64,000 nucleotides of DNA. Source: Amylostereum areolatum. Its lineage: Eukaryota > Basidiomycota > Agaricomycetes > Russulales > Stereaceae. The notes below the pieces were generated by a model. That model ran no database searches. It worked only from the letters and a program-made list of their open reading frames with translations, and was not told the DNA's origin. This document shows positions 47,630 through 60,299 of the stretch, piece by piece. Where the stretch lies: the NCBI GenBank assembly GCA_012932865.1, contig SAXG01000018.1:496001-560000 (forward strand), in the 5' to 3' direction. The stretch's first letter is position 1. Every line of letters begins with the position of its first letter. The position numbers and the translations under genes were made by a program.

Positions 47630-48882
47630 TCAATTTATAGGCCTGTACAGCACAAATACACCACCCACGATATAGTGCTGACTCGCAGTATGCCTCATCG
47701 CTGCGTCCTTCCGAGCGAATTCCTTGTCGCATTCGCAACACACATGACATTCCTCGAACGGTGACGCATCCGAGCTTGCAATGAGGTCACGCCGGTATGC
47801 ATCGTGATCATCGCCTTGGACCGACCCGATGTGGCGATTCAGATCGACTGGGCGATTGAAGGTTCTCTTGCAGACGGGCAAGGATCGCTGCGCTTCCGTT
47901 TCGAAGGGGGGATACTCGAGCCACCGTCTTGCGACGAGGACTCTGGAGAGTGTTCGCGCTTGGATGGCGCGAGACTTGGAGAACCCGGGGGGAGGGATTC
48001 CACCTTTATCTTGATGGATTCTGAGGGCGCGGGCGAGGGAGAAGGCGAGGTGTCTGGGTAGGCAAGCTCCAAATCGTCATACTCATCCAAATCTTGGAGA
48101 ACTCCGTCCGGGTTGGTCGGGTTGGCCGGCTCCCAGGTAGGCCAGTCCTCACGACGAACAGAAGGCGTCAGGGTGCGAGGGATGGATCGATGAGGCTCTT
48201 GGTCGATAGGAAAGGTATCCGAGAAGAAAGAACTGTGGCGGGAAGGAGTGCGAGTGATGCCTGTGGTGGAGGATTGTTCCCGACCGCGCATACGGATATC
48301 CTGGACGTCCCCCTGGTCTTCCAACTTGTCCTCTTCTTCATCCCCTGATTTCAACTCGCCTTCTTCTTCATCTTCGTCGCCTGCTTCATCATTCCCCAAT
48401 TCGCCTTCAGTGATCTCGCCTTCCTCGGGACTATACCGGGCTCTTGTGGATACAGTCGGAGACGCCAGTGATACTAGGTCCGCTTCAAGTACTTTGGTCT
48501 TGACAGCAACCGGAGGAAGGGAAGCTTCACGCCAAACAGAGGATTTGTGCAAATAGACCTCGTCCCACTGAACGGGAGTTAGCCTGTAAGAAAGACGTGG
48601 GGAAGGCGACTGGGGGACGTCGAGGACCTCCGACCGGACTCGACGATGTTTGAAAGGAGGTAATGACGCCTTCTCCATGGGTTGCGTCCCTGCGGTCGTC
48701 GGTGATTCCCGAGAATTGTACGCAGAACGTTCATGTGCACGAACTTCGGCAATCTTGGGGTGCTTGTCCTTGAGGTGCTGTGCGTATAAGTGTTCTTCTG
48801 TGGTCTCGAAGCCGCATTCAGAACATATATGTGTGTGCCACCCAGCACTAAATGAAGCGTCACTGATTTGATGTATGATCAT
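47630..48882 (-). CDS. C2H2 zinc-finger protein, about 417 aa, frame broken before finger 2
   Basis: One long frame with an N-terminal C2H2-type finger HICSECGFETTEEHLYAQH, then a long disordered, acidic middle (EEGEITEGELGNDEAGDEDE) with Ser/Pro-rich parts. Near the end the frame runs KRKRSDPC and stops. One more C in the CCC at 47876-47878 (GGG on the plus strand) lets it continue CPVCKRTFNRPVDLNRHIGS and then CHVCCECDKEFARKDAAMRH, two further fingers, to the stop at 47630. Start taken at MIIHQISD because the upstream in-frame Met (48996) adds a hydrophobic segment unlike a transcription factor. Likely nuclear DNA-binding protein. Confidence 0.6.
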
Positions 48883-49941
48883 AACGAGAGCACGAGATCG
48901 ACGTACTGGCGCTTGCAATGCGCTAAGAAGCTGTCCAACGAGTCCGAGAAACGTGAACAGTAGGGATAATAGCAGCTGAAATTTCTGTTCGATCATGGTT
49001 AGCCATCAAAGTTAAGATAATAGATCAAAGTGTACATACGAATCGAATAGTTGTTCAAGCTGACTGGCCGAACGCTCTTGTTGACGTTGTACATGGCGCA
49101 AAGTGCTGTGTGCAGAACCACGACATTCACGTCCGAAGTCATCCGGAATAACACTGCGCATGCTAGAAAGGATTTGTGCCAGTCACGACGATGAGTGTGT
49201 GGGATTAAGTATTGGTATGAGAGCTCCACTCATTATGCCCGGATAGTCGATTTGAGGGACAGTCCTTGTTCTTAGAACAAAGCGTGAGTGCACAGCCAAA
49301 CATCTTGCGCATTGAAGTCTGCGATCGTTTGCTGGGGCTGGGGTTCATATCATATGCTGACGCCTCACACAAGCCAGGGAGTCCACGCTTTGTCGATGTT
49401 CTGTATGCTTCCGCGTTGCTTCCAGAGTTAATACTCTAAGGGTAAACGCTTTGACATCGGCATACAATGCCTTTAGGGGAGCGCTGTGTAAGAAGAAACA
49501 TCAGCAAACTTCTAGCCAAGGCATGGTGTGATCGACGCAGGGAAGCTCACCTGAATCTGAGTATACGGCACATAAGAAGGACAACGCCGAGCAACCACGT
49601 TGGGGATAAGAAAGTTGGGACAAACAAGGAAGTTCAACTTATGCTCGAATCACTCGATGCGGACCTTGGTTGCTATGGTTATATTTTTCGAAGAAAACAA
49701 GATAGGTCAAAGGGAAGTAAGGACATAAGAACTTGGTAAGAATTTTCGTCAATCGCAACCACACGGTTGTCTGCTTTCTTTGTATACCCGATGGCCGGAT
49801 GTCTTTGAGCATATGGTTTCGCCCTAAACGTATCGGTACACCGAAGGAGACCATCAACCGTCCCGGTTGCGCTTCATTCTTCCCTTGCGATCTCTGGAAA
49901 ACTTGTTAGTATTATTGCCGGAGCACTGATAAGAAAACAGC
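48883..49941. other. Unassigned region with membrane-like minus-strand fragments
   Basis: About 1.06 kb. Minus-strand frames encode pieces such as FQLLLSLLFTFLGLVGQLL (48980-48910), LACAVLFRMTSDVNVVVLH (about 49160-49100) and YFPLTYLVFFEKYNHSNQ (about 49710-49650). They may be remnants of a membrane-protein gene, but no consistent exon chain could be made. Confidence 0.3.
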
Positions 49942-52900
49942 TCACGCAAACGCTGTATTTTTGCGCTTCCTACTATCTCGCTTGGTATCTGACCGTTGCA
50001 TTCGTCGTTTCGCCGCTGCGTGAGGGTTGATGGCGGTCTACACCAAGTATACTTCATCAGCACATTTACTAAGTACGGGAAGGAGAGGAAGTCACCAAGT
50101 TGACCCTAGCCGCCCGCCTCTCACGTTGGACCTCCTGCACACGTTGTCGTATCCGTCCATAGACACTTGCAAATGCCGTCGCCCCAGCCTTCTGTTGAAC
50201 AAGCTCGCGTAGTTCGATCGCTGTTGCCTTCAACTCGTCTGCCATGTTTATCAGATGCCGTCTTTTAAAAACCGAGGGCACAAAACGCACCCATTCGTGC
50301 ATCGCGAACGCTATCATCTTCAGAGATGCGGTAGACAGGGGACAGAATGTGCGGGAGAAATGCGATAAGGCGCGAGCTGTCGAGGAACGTCGCCATCGCC
50401 GCGAACCATCGGAGGATCGCTGAAGGTTGTTGGTGCCAATTGTCCTGGAATAGAATGGGTCACTTAAGGCAGGCGATGAAGTTCCCCAAAATACTCACAG
50501 ATGCAGATGTTGAGGCCTGATTCCGCCGGACAATATGCGCAGAACGAGCTTGATAGGAGAGCTTTGAAAATAGCCATGCAAGAGGATTGTCTGGCCTGTT
50601 GTCCTGAGGTTCTTCCTCGTCTCCCTCTTCTTCCCCCTCCTCAATATCCACATCATGCCCTTCATGCCCGCCCTCGTGGTCCACACCGTTCTTGGCGGGA
50701 GGGGGTACAGCAGCAAAGCACTTACCCACCCAGAACAAGTTCTTCACCACCTGCGTTGAAAGTGCCTCATCTAGATGCTCACTCCTCAACATCATACACA
50801 ATTTTCCTGCTATATCCTTCACGTCCAACTTGGGAGCGGGGAAATCATCCCGGGGATGTGTCGCGGAAACGCACGAGAGCAAACGCCCAAGTGCGCGAGC
50901 CGCCGCCGACCGCACCCACGTATGGGGATGCAATAGATGCGGTGTGACGGTCGGCCATACGACCTTGCTAGCTTGAGTCGCCACAGTCTGGGAACCATCG
51001 CAAAAGCTTGTCCAATGCTCCGAGCGCGTGGTAGGGTACCTGCCACTCCATCTCAGCCTCAGCCTGCTCCCCGTCGATGTCCATGGCATCTTCGTCGAGA
51101 GCTTGTGCACTTCGGGCAAGAGCCGCGTTGATATCGTCGAGGATACCAGTTAAGTGCGCCACTGCGTCCCTTTGAAGTGTGTCGAGGAGTAGTCCGTACA
51201 TCTGCACAGCTACACGCGTAAGCGCCGCTTGTCCATGTTGTCCTGCCCATGCATGAAGGTGCGCGACGACGACCCTCTGACGGTCCTCGTCAAGACGCTT
51301 CAAAAGCGCCCCCACCACAGCAGCAGCCATCTCACGACACCGCGGGGCGTCCGTCGTTTGCAATGACCATAACGAGTGCGACGAAAAGCATATCTGCATG
51401 ATCCGCTAGAAGACTGCCGTCGAATTTGGTTACAATGGCGCTGAGGAGTTCGAGCACGGACCGACGGCCACTCTCGTGACTGTACGACGTGTTCTTTGCG
51501 ATGAATGCTATCTGGGTCTTGAGTCGACCTTTGCCTTGAGGATAGTCCAGCAAGAACTGGAGGAGGAGACCGCGGCAGGCTTCTTGTGCGTTTTGGGACT
51601 GGCTTGTCACCGCTACCTCGGCCACCCGGTCCATAAGATCATAAACCTCCGGCACGACGAGCTTACGCGCGACGACCGCACGCAAAAGGGCAAAAACGGC
51701 TCCTTGGCGTGAAGGTTCTTCAAGGTCAGGCCCGACGAGCTCCAGAAGATACAGGAGGTCCTTTTCAGCGATTTGTGCGGAAGGCATGTCACGCAGGACA
51801 GCGGAAAGGGATTTAAGTGCCGTCTGGACCACCTCGGACTCGGTGCTGCCCGTCTGCCGAACTATTGCCACCATCTGCTTGATGAAGACGGGTACCGACT
51901 TCGCAATATTCTTGAGAGGACACTTGGTGATGGCCACCGTAGCCTTAAGACCGTGTATGAGGACATGGCTATTTGTGGCGTAGAGAGTATTACCAATGAC
52001 GGCAACCATGGGCTCGAGGCGGGAAATAACATTGTTGTCACTGAAGTCAAAACGCCCACGTCGGAACGCTGTGTTGAAGAGGTCCAAACCAAACGCAATG
52101 AACCTTCAAGAAAGGGTCAGTTGCAAGCGACGAAGGGGTTATACGAAGGACCAACCGGAAAGAGTTCGTGGCATAATGATCGGCAATCACCCCATCGTCC
52201 CTCTTCAGCTGAACAATGGCGGCGTTCTTTTCCCTTCCTCTTCTGGATAGGCTTGGGAACGTGGTGAAGGAATCGCGCATTCTGACTGACAAGGGTATGG
52301 CATAGCACCAAGAGTTCCGAAGGAATCAGCTGTTCATTAGAGTTGAGTCCACCCGCAATGCGTCGGAGAACGTCGTCCGCTTGTTGCATGACCTTGAGAG
52401 CTTCAGTTGTCTGCATGACTCTTCGGAGGGGCAGGAGGAGCCCACTGATCTTGGAGGGTGTGATGAAGCGCGCAATGATGCCGAACGAATCGAGGCCCTT
52501 CGATGACGAAGAGCGGACCTCCTTCATCTTCGTTTTGAAGCCTTCATTTTGAACATCTTTTCCTGGCTCTCCAAACACCACCTCAGCGGAGACATGGGCC
52601 ACATCTGCAACGCAGTCATCCAGCACTCGGAAGACTTTGGCGTTATCGGCGGTCGTGACGTGGACAAGTAGGGCATGTGTCACATATGCCAGGATATGCA
52701 GATGAGGGCCGCGGACAAGAGCTGTGCGCAGTTCACGGAGGGTGAGGGAAAGGTATGATGGGCCTAGAATGACAGCGATCCGACACAGGGTCTCTCGTGC
52801 AAGGTCCCTTGTTTCTGAAGACTTGCTACGGAAGACCTGACTGAGGATGGTCAACAGCCGGCGTATCTGCGTTTCACGGGAAGCATCCGGAAGATGTATG

Positions 52901-55900
52901 GCGACCTTCACGATTCCGACGGACACAGGGATGCGGATGGTATCCTCGGCCTCATCCCGATTCTCCAGATGGCGGAGTAGGGCGGGTAGTAGACGATTGT
53001 TGACGGCGTCCTCTATGCGGCTTGTTTCAGCGGGTTTGGCCGTCATGACATTTTCAGCCTCTTCCTCTTCTTGGTCATCTGGGTCGCCGTCTTCCTCGTT
53101 CTTATCCACGGACACGACATCGCCCATTGGAAAGTGGAAGTTGTCTAACACGGCCACAAGAGTCCGCACATAGATACGCTCTGAAGTATCCTTCGCCTTG
53201 CAAGCCTTGATGTACTGGTTGACCAATGCAAAGTAAGGACCCCACGCCAGATGCCGTGCCATGCGCCCCGTCGCAGTGATTGCGCTGTTGACGAGATGGT
53301 GGTCCACATTCGAAGCGGACACGATGAAGTTGCTCACGAGGGGCACGAAGATGTCCGCAAGTGTGGTACTCCGAAGTTGGTTGGCGTCGCAGTGTTCGGC
53401 TAGACGACGAAGGGCCCTGGTACGCCGATGAAGTTGCACATGGTGGATGTTGTTGAAGAAGTTGGCTTCTTCATCGCCGTCAGCTAGGAGAACCTTCATG
53501 TCCTGGAGGGAGGTAACGTTCTCGCAGTGGGATATAGCATGCGCGAGCACGCCAAGTACCTCTGCACGGACCATCTCATTCCTTGAACGAATGCCATTCT
53601 TAAGAGCGGGGTAGAGCTTTCTAAGGAAAACGAGCTGATAATCGGAGTCGGGATTCGCGGCCACGGCGTCGAGGAAGTGTTTGAGTCCTTGTGACGAGCT
53701 AGCACGGATTGCCAGTTCATTTGGATCCTGGATAGAGTGAAGCATATTGTACAGGACAGGAAGCCACTCCGTGGAAGAAAACGTCTTGTACATCGTCTGG
53801 TTTAAGGACGAGAACGCCTCCAGGCGCCGATCAAAGTCAGGTTCCTCTAAACGTTTGACCGAGTAAGCATTGAGGCCATCGACGAGATCTGCGAGAGACT
53901 CTAGCGAGACATCGACAGTGGCCAACTGCTTGAACGCCGCGACGAGGGCTGTACGAGCTTGTCGCGATCGCAAAGATTGGAATGATGCAGAAAGTAAGTC
54001 GTAAGTCCGTCTGTACGTCGTGCTGCTAGGGTCGGAGAGGTCTTCCAGGAGTGGAAGAAGACTTGCGACAATCTTGAGGAGGTCTGCCTTGGTCCTTTCG
54101 CCGACGAGTCTATTGGGTTTGCGGAGAAGAGGGGAGAACAACGATAGGAGTGTGCTGGCCTGTGCACCATCCGAGACATATTGGGAGATTCCTGAGAGAA
54201 TATGGATCTCTCTGGCAATTAATGGCGTACTTGCGGCTTGGTCTTGCTTCGTGTGTTCGATAAGGGTGCCAAGGTTCGACAAAAGAATTGATACCCGGGG
54301 CTTGATAATCCTCATGGATACCCGGTCGTGGTTGATCGAGAGCGCTAGGAGGCGATCGACGATATCAAGGACGCGGGAGATAACCTGTGGTTTGACACCG
54401 GGGGCAATCAAACATGCATATACTTGGGGAAGGACACGCTCGTCGTAGTCGACTAAAAATAATGCGTGCTCCTCGCGCGAACTCCATATATAGAACAGCT
54501 CCAGGAGCGCAGATGGCGTCTGAATGCTTTCCTTGTTGAGATTGGCGATGCGAGGCGAAATGAAGGCGCTGAACATGTTCGTCATGTATGGCTCGAAATC
54601 GAACGTGACTTCTTGGCGGAAGAAATCTGCGAGGCGCTTCAAGCCAAGTTGGCGGGAGGCCCGGAGTGATTTTAGTGAATTGGCGTTCGTCCCAGTAGGT
54701 TCGTCCACATCTTGTGTCTCGTCTTCCACTGGATCATCCTCAACTTCCATGAGGATGTCAGCTTTGGCCGCATCAACGCTGACTTGCGCATTGGCCACGA
54801 TGCTCATGGTTGCTCGTAGAAGAGGATCCCAGCGCTGCACGAGGCGTGACCCTAAGTTCTTGAGGACATCTCCGAGGAGGTTCAGAAATCCGAGCTGCTG
54901 CTTCTGGGGAACGTCGCTGGCAATTGTAACGCCAAGAAGGTCGCTTTGCATGGCTTCCGGTACCAAAGGTTTCAACATGAGACGAACAAGGAGATCCAAC
55001 TCCGCCTCTGAACATCCCCCTAACGCGGTCAAAACGGCCGCACGACGGTCAGCCCCACGGACGCGCCCCTTCCGCTCCAGCATGAGACCGAAGAGTAGCC
55101 TCACTAAAACGTTCACAACCTCGTTCCGATTGTCGGGGTTAAGGCTAGATAGGTCCAGGTTCGTCAACTCATCTCGCCACTTCGTCTCGTCTAGCAACAT
55201 TCGAAAGGAGTCCTCGTGAGGAAGAAGATGTGGGGACTTGTATGTGAATATGCAAGATAGAGCAACCGTTTGCAGAGATCGGTCGGGGTGTGAGAGGAGG
55301 GCCATGTAGAGGGTGTGGAGAACCTGAGTGGACGTGAGGACACGAGGATTTGTGAATTTGGACAGAAGCGTTAGCCACACGGAGAGCTTGGCCCGTGGGA
55401 GCTGGATTGGCCCATGGGGGCCCCCAAGGGAGAGGAAAAGTGGGATGAGGTCGCGATTATGCCGCTCCGCCAGAGAAGCACAATGACCGAGCGCGGTCAG
55501 AAGTTGGAGCTCATAGCTTTGTTGGTCAAAGCGATCCTTAGGCCGTTGCGACCTTATCTATACAGATATGTCAGTGCCATAGTGGGATGTCTGAAGGATA
55601 AGCACGCACTCGTTCGTTTTCTGTCCGAGCCGGGGATTCGTCCTTCCACGCGCCAACTGAACTGCGAACTTTATGTGCACTGGGGTCTCGCCAAGTTCGC
55701 TCTTCTTCCGATATCTCGTCGAGAACCTCATCCTCAGTCGTCACCTGCCATCCATTCCGGAAGTTGGTCCACACTTTCCGAGTTTACGATGCCTTTCAGC
55801 TCATCGAAAAGGAGACGCCACACCAGTTCGCCGCAACGGTCTGCCAGTCCCGCAACGGCTATCCCTGCAGGCGACCAAAGGGGCCGCAAGCTAACTTTGA

Positions 55901-58276
55901 GTTGGGATACCAGCCATCGAACGGCAAGTTCAGACCCCTGCGAGCTTCCCTCGGGAACAACTTGTTGAATGCGATTAAGGTGGAGGATACGCTCGCGCAC
56001 ACCCTGCACGTCAAGCGGGACGTCTTCGCCCTGGATGATCTTTTTGATGAGCTGTTGCTCCGCAGGCGAAGCCTGCACGAGGTTGGAATCAAGGACTCGA
56101 AGACAGCTGGTCCGTAAACTGTGAGAGTGAGACATGAGTGATTTAGTCAGGGGTTTGCAGGCATCCTCGAAGGTGAGGGGGCGAGCCACGTGGGGTCTAG
56201 ACGTAAGTCAGTAAGGAAACGAATATATATATATATACACACATACATGGCTTCCAGAACCTGGACCAACCCATCCATGACCAACTCTGACCACGACCAT
56301 TTTGCGAGGACAACCTCAGCCCAAGAACGAGCATCGACTCTGTCTCTCCAAGTCGTGGGTTTTCGAGCAGCCAATGTTTTCAAGCTACTGCCGAGGATCC
56401 ATGTAGAATTGATAGAAGTGGCCTGATGCTGTGTTTTGACGTCTTCTATTCGCAACAGGCCTTCCACAATCGTTACTAGAGCAGGAGAGATAGAGGGCAA
56501 GATGTTGGACAAGGCCAAGACATGCTGGAGAGTTTGTGGCTGCAAATCAGAGCACAGTACGTCAGCATCGATGGGATGAAAGGGAGAAATAATATAATCA
56601 GTACATTGCCGGCAGTGAGTGTCCAGCCGGCCAGAAAGCTTAATGCCCATTTATCAAGCTTTTGCCTCCAGTTCGCATCCGCGTCCGTCAGCCGTTGTTC
56701 GCGATGCAAAGAGGCCAAAAGTGCCAGAGTCCGGCTTGTATCTGTCACTAGTAGGTCCGGGGTCTTCTTGAGCACGTAAGGTAGCTCTAATAGCTTCCAG
56801 CCTCCCCACTTTAGATCGGACAGCGAGCCGGCCAGCATCATCGCGAAAGTTGTATTTCCCCAAGAATGTTCGACAATTTTACGGCCGGCGGCCATCCACA
56901 AGGACATGTCGCCGGCGACAAGAACTGATGTTGCATAATACAACAGGTCATTGTGTAGGGATGGAGTGAGAGGCAAAGACGGAAATTGGGCGGCAACAGT
57001 AGCAAGCTGTTTGGCTAAGGTTTAAAACGAGGTAATAGTCAGTCAGTGCGGGACGAGGCAGTCGCCGGACACGTACCGCTCAGCCTGGACCCTTGGCGCA
57101 CGGAACAAATGACGGCGATTATCCCTAGGATCCTGCGAAGGGGTTCTGTACCGTTTGAGTTGTCCTTCTTGTTGACGTCAATGAGTTTGCTCAGAAGGAT
57201 CTCAGCGACGGGCGAGAACTGCTCGGGACCCTTGCAATGATGAATCAAAGCTGTTAGGACACGACGAATGAGGGTGTGTGTCTGGCTGGCTTCGGAGACG
57301 TCCAAATGCGATGAGAGAAGGGGAGAAATTATAGAGGGCGATGCCGTATGCAAAGTCTGCGAAACAGACTATTCCCATACTGGTTCGTCAGTGGCCCGCG
57401 AAAGACGGTATGAAACGTACTTTGCAGGCAAATACGACGGTCCAAGCGCACGCATCCTCCACTCCTTCAAGATCTTCTGCCATAAGCTTGACTGCCGCCT
57501 CCCGCGACGACATCTTCGCACGACGAAGGAGAGATCCCCATGCCTCCGCCATGGCACGTTGAACCTCTGGATTACAAGTTGGTAGTACTTTTTTGAGGGA
57601 TACCCACGTTCGTGTGAGGAAGTCAGGATCCGCCGAAGTTGCTAGTAGATATTTGAAGACCGCAGAGAAGGTCGCAAGGAGGGCGGTGAGAGCAGGTACG
57701 GCGAGAGAGCGGGGGAGGAGAATGAGGAGGTTGTCGAAGACGGCATCGTACAGCGGAAGGACGGTCGAACGGAGATCGTGAGCCAGTTTTTGCATTAGGC
57801 TACGTTCTGAAGGTCAGAGATAGCGGACGAAGAAAGAACTGTTATAACGCACTCGAGAAGTGCAGACAAGGCTTCATCATCGGCGACCTTTACAGCCTCT
57901 ATCCAATAGCCAACTACGTCTCTCCAATGGTGCAAAAGCAAGGCCATGGAGGCCGATAGTCCGTCTGTCTGGCTTGCAAACTTGACAAATGCAGGAGACA
58001 GGTTGAGCTGTCTCCACCCCTCGATGGCTTCATGGAAATGCGATTGATCATCCTGGGATGTAAATCATGAGAGCGTGTGGTCTGCGGCAGTCGTATAACA
58101 TACAGGGAGGTCCTGGTCAAAACTTGACTGAACGAGCGCAGATGGAAGGTGGACATTCTTTAAACTTGCTTGATAGGATTGGTGCTGTCGGTATAATCTT
58201 GAGAAGCGGGTTGTTGACGCAAAATCCTAGGACGCACCGTAAACCGCTTCACTCGCGTTGGCCCGGCATCGTCCAT
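49942..58276 (-). CDS. UTP20: UTP20 (U3 snoRNP / 90S pre-ribosome HEAT-repeat protein), about 2,560 aa, several frame breaks
   Basis: Nucleolar scaffold of the small-subunit processome. Exons, approximately: 58276-58166, 58127-58104 (24 nt), 58052-57853, 57799-57421, 57356-57077, 57014-56605, 56539-56247, 56196-55610, 55557-52156, 52103-50499, 50444-50291, 50238-50096, 50037-49942. Hallmarks: SEEERTWRDPSAHK, LLDETKWRDELTNLDLSS, VLVRLLFGLMLERKGRVRG, ALGGCSEAELDLL, NPLAWLFSKLSYQARSAHI, and the basic end RERRAARVNL-TAINPHAAAKRRMQR. Coding breaks at about 55744 (GG), 52228 (AAAA) and 51351 (CC on plus), each repaired by removing one base of a run. A fourth shift at about 50990 could be a frame break or a 52-nt intron. 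Length agrees with yeast (about 2,490) and human (about 2,785) proteins. Confidence 0.85.
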
Positions 58277-58828
58277 AAGTGCGTGGGTGTGGGGAGACAA
58301 ATTCTGGTTACTGGTTTTATTGATAAGGGACCGGTTACTGGACGTGCGCTACACAGTGGGCATGGGAAGAGGAGGAGGAAGTTGCGAATCGAGCTGAATC
58401 GAGCGCGCAAAAACAGACGTGCACGTGACTGAAGGCAGCTCGATTTCGGGATGCTCCGGCGTGTAGTGGCGTCTGTGGCGACTCGCGGCTTGGGACTCAA
58501 GTTGACAAGACAGTTGTTCTATTGACATGTGCACTGGAGAAATAATGTTAACGAAGCCAGAGGCAGATTATTGCCACACAGAAATATACATATAATTATC
58601 ACAATGGAAAGAGTGTGTGCATGGATCAAGCAATGATGCGTCAAGGAGCGTAAGTGGGCGTGGAGAGGTCCGTGGTAACACCGGCTGTATGTGTGCGTGC
58701 CACTAGTAGGATAGTAACAAAGGGCTCATGCCCATGATAGAGGCGACCAATCGATTTGGGAATATGAGGGCGGCGGCGGCTCGATGGTCCCCAAGGGACG
58801 AGACGTTTCGACAGCATACCTCGCTGCC

Positions 58829-59309
58829 TCAGCAAACTTGCGTCGCTAGGGCTTCGATATCGAAGTCAGCGAGGGATCGAGGAGCCGATGTGTGGTTGGG
58901 ATCGAGAAACGACCAAGATCCACTGGTGTTCTGACGGGCCACACGCATGTTTGAGCCGGGTGTGTAGGCTAGAGACGCGATCCAGACATGGTCAGTTTGT
59001 GTTCTAACGAAAAATGGTGTAAACCTCACAGTTAGCATACAGTGGCTCAAACACCGGTCTCTCTTTGATGGGCGAGATGTCGATCACACGCATCGATTCC
59101 CCGGTGATGGTCGATAGCTGTCCGGGATGCGCATTCTTGCGGCGTGTCGCAGATGCGAGATAGAACGCCGTTCCTGCGAGAGCGACGATTCCCACAACAA
59201 CAAGGCTGATGTACAATCCGGTTGACCAGGCTACATGTCACCCAGAGCTTAGCATCGGGTGTGCACGCGATACAAGCATAGGAAGACCACTACACTCACC
59301 GGAAGTCAT
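58829..59309 (-). CDS. Small single-pass membrane protein, 116 aa
   Basis: Exons 59309-59300 (10 nt), 59230-59030 and 58968-58829. After MTSAWSTG comes one membrane helix, LYISLVVVGIVALAGTAFYL, then a basic stretch (ASATRRKNAHPG), so the C-terminus probably faces the cytosol. Further along are ISPIKERPVFEPLYANSYTP and an end with SFLDPNHTSAPRSLADFDIE. No family recognised. Short exons with consistent phase and good splice signals support a real gene. It lies upstream of UTP20 on the same strand. Confidence 0.6.
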
Positions 59310-60299
59310 GACACAGCAGTTCGTCTAGAAAAGTCCGTGGAGTGAATAAAATGTAAAGGGAGTGGGCTCGCGGAGTGTGTAGAGCCACAGTAAGGATGAG
59401 GTATGAGGATTTCCGGGGGCGGGGCGCGTTGTGTATGGGTGTGGACGTGTGGAGGGGGCTTGTTTTGAGGTCGACCGGTTGCCCGGGAGGAGAAATGAGA
59501 ACAAAAGAACGAGCTTGAGCCCTGGAAACAGAGAACGTGTGGACGACCCTTCGACAAAAAAGCCGAATTGAATGGCTTTGTGGACGCCCCAGGGGAGGGA
59601 GGATATGATTGCCTGGCCGAGGGGCGGGCTTTATAGAACAAGGGATCCCTATAAGAGAATAATGTCAAGACCGAAGAAGCGATACCTCCACAGAGTGCGA
59701 CATCCTTGGGAACGTTCCTGGCGCTATCACTTACATACTTCCTGCAGGTCCAAGATAGAGAGGGAGATTTTTTGATGCCCACTGGCGATGCACATCAACC
59801 CGTCGACAGGAATCCACAGGAATCCACGGACGACATGCGAAGGCACGCCAGTAAGCGCCTCTGGTAGGATCTTTAAATCCACAGCTCGGCTATGCATGAG
59901 GATGCGCATGCCAAATGAATGTCAAGATGCCATCGCAGGAAGGTTCTGAGAAAGAAATGTCAAGCAGTACTGTGTGCTTGACAATGACTCATGTCATGAC
60001 TGCGAACAGTTGAAGCTTGAGTTGAATTCCGAGTCGGCGGAGCAGCGGAGGGTGCAGACTGCTACGTAAGCATGCCTCTTATGGCAACTCGCGCGAAGAC
60101 GCGTCGAATTTTGCTGGAGTCATGCGCGGCGAGACTAGAGGAACTTGAAGAATCTGTCCTTGACCCCAAGTCGTACATCTCGCCAAAGTGCCCCCTATCC
60201 GTACCTTTGCAAAGCTCAAGGCCAAGGAGCCATTCGTCAAAGACCGCAGGAAGGCCAGATATCGCATCTTGGATCTCTTTAGCCGGCGACTTTGAAGAC
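59310..60299. other. Intergenic stretch upstream of GCN1
   Basis: About 990 bp between the small membrane-protein gene and GCN1, which diverge. An open frame from 60072 overlaps the GCN1 start region but has no conserved content. Upstream 5' exons of GCN1 cannot be excluded. Confidence 0.4.

Noticed and set aside
50968..51119. A 52-nt GT-AG intron (51040-50989) in UTP20 as sole explanation of the frame change there
   Set aside because: It would remove YHALGALDKLLRWF, which looks like genuine HEAT-repeat protein. I left it as an alternative beside a frame break.
52343..55219. Several plus-strand frames of 100-230 codons
   Set aside because: Antisense shadows of the long UTP20 exon, with no conserved motif.
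55610..55774. A 40-nt intron in UTP20 near 55750
   Set aside because: Very short for this genome, and it would delete the plausible acidic segment EDEVLDEISEE; a one-base error is more likely.
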